From a cyanobacterium PCC 7702 (GTDB lineage: Bacteria; Cyanobacteriota; Cyanobacteriia; Cyanobacteriales; Nostocaceae): a stretch of DNA of 43,158 nt. This document shows, piece after piece, positions 42,746-43,158 of the stretch. The DNA lies in NCBI GenBank assembly GCA_000332255.1, contig KB235926.1, forward strand, positions 2,992,764 through 3,035,921. The letters are read 5' to 3'. Numbering within the stretch: the stretch's first letter is position 1; every line of letters starts with the position of its first letter. A model generated the notes under the pieces. It was not told where the DNA came from and did not search any database. It worked only from the letters and a program-made list of their open reading frames with translations. Both the position numbers and the translations under genes were made by a program.

Positions 42746-43158
42746 TCACTTCTTGGGCTTCCTCTTTCCACGACTCGGCTTACATTGAGGAGTTTCCTCA
42801 CCAATGCAGAGGTCGATGTCTCCAGAGGCGTGAGTTCCCGTGTGCCCCACGGTACGAAGTGCAAGTTCCAAGATGTTCAAAACCAACCCACAATGATGAC
42901 ATTTATGAGTTCTTGTGCTCAAAGACTTCTTGACAATTCCCCCACACTTGGAGCAGTTAATACTGGTATAGTGCGGTGGAACGGCAATCGTTAACACTCC
43001 GAACACCTTGCCAAAATATTCCAACCATTGACGGAATACAGACCATGCAGCATCGGAAATAGACTTAGCCAGTTTCTTGTTCCTGACCATGTTTTGCACC
43101 TGCAAGTCCTCATAGGCAACCAAGTCGTTAGACTGGACTGGGCACCTTGCCAACTTCA
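42746..43158 (-). mobile_element. tnpB: TnpB (IS200/IS605-type RNA-guided nuclease), C-terminal part, catalytic Asp deleted
   Basis: The C-terminal 137 codons; the rest is beyond the window. VAYEDLQVQNMV carries the RuvC-II Glu. The zinc ribbon is SINCSKCGGIVKKSLSTRTH and KCHHCGLVL. In family members CGLVLDRDxNAAxNILELGL follows, supplying the third RuvC Asp. Here it reads CGLVLNILELALRTVGHTGT, an in-frame loss of about eight codons that removes DRDxNAA. The C-terminus EETPQCKPSRGKRKPKK is normal. The protein should bind guide RNA if the N-terminus is intact, but should not cut DNA. The residue loss is seen directly; the consequence is known from TnpB/Cas12 catalysis. Confidence 0.88.

Noticed and set aside
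1-43158. tRNA, rRNA, riboswitch or toxin-antitoxin genes
   Set aside because: I looked for T-loop/anticodon patterns, known riboswitch cores and small paired genes and found none convincing; a covariance-model search was not possible.

Overview
The window looks like chromosomal DNA from a cyanobacterium, probably a filamentous, possibly heterocyst-forming one. The evidence is the dense HIP1 octamer (GCGATCGC), a ZiaR/ZiaA zinc-export pair, a CruP-type lycopene cyclase paralogue, a remnant of cytochrome c6, a DevB/DevC-type exporter remnant, a cyanobacterial-type phytochelatin synthase and TTC38-like and pentapeptide proteins. The order-level placement is inference; no rRNA or tRNA gene was seen.

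Layout. 1-1909 is a mobile or foreign zone: the 5' part of a transposase, a Dam-type methyltransferase cut off by that IS, a fossil tyrosine recombinase and an unidentified GC-richer pseudogene. 1915-7205 is a metal/export zone: wrecked devC and devB, an ArsR regulator, ZiaA and divergent ZiaR with a clear SmtB-type operator between them. 7228-12219 is a detoxification-like cluster: an intact two-domain GST, a broken methyltransferase, a broken second GST carrying an inserted repeat, a CmcJ/NvfI-family oxidoreductase and a zinc-independent MDR reductase. 12402-20248 is mostly decayed genes (TauE/SafE, pentapeptide, FAD oxidoreductase, flavoprotein-HEAT, D-2-hydroxyacid dehydrogenase) around an intact sulfonate-binding lipoprotein SsuA. 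20445-27882 holds MgtC, an Rrf2 regulator, a DUF442 phosphatase-like protein, an NrtS-like fossil, an arylsulfotransferase pseudogene, QueD, an HtrA-type protease and the SsuE/SsuD alkanesulfonate monooxygenase pair. 28066-31747 has a TPR pseudogene, an alpha/beta hydrolase, a membrane-anchored low-complexity protein and MsrB. 32006-36426 has an osmoprotectant-type ABC transporter split by TauE and signal peptidase I genes, then phytochelatin synthase. 36511-41708 has CruP, a 57-residue membrane protein, a DUF6671 protein, an aldo/keto reductase, a secreted protein and a disabled petJ. The window ends with an unidentified gene abutting the right end of an IS200/IS605-type element whose TnpB lacks its last RuvC catalytic block.

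The main story is decay plus repeats. About seventeen genes are interrupted by nonsense codons, frameshifts, deletions, IS truncation or short palindromic repeats. Two repeat families (called A and B here) occur in several copies, and some copies lie inside reading frames and add in-frame peptides. The surviving genes point to organosulfur use (SsuA, SsuD, SsuE), metal handling (ZiaA/ZiaR, phytochelatin synthase), osmoprotection and oxidative-stress protection (MsrB, CruP). I found no clear new defence system. The most distinctive things are the in-frame repeat insertions, the catalytically broken TnpB, the flavoprotein-HEAT remnant beside ssuA and the GST/methyltransferase/CmcJ/MDR cluster.
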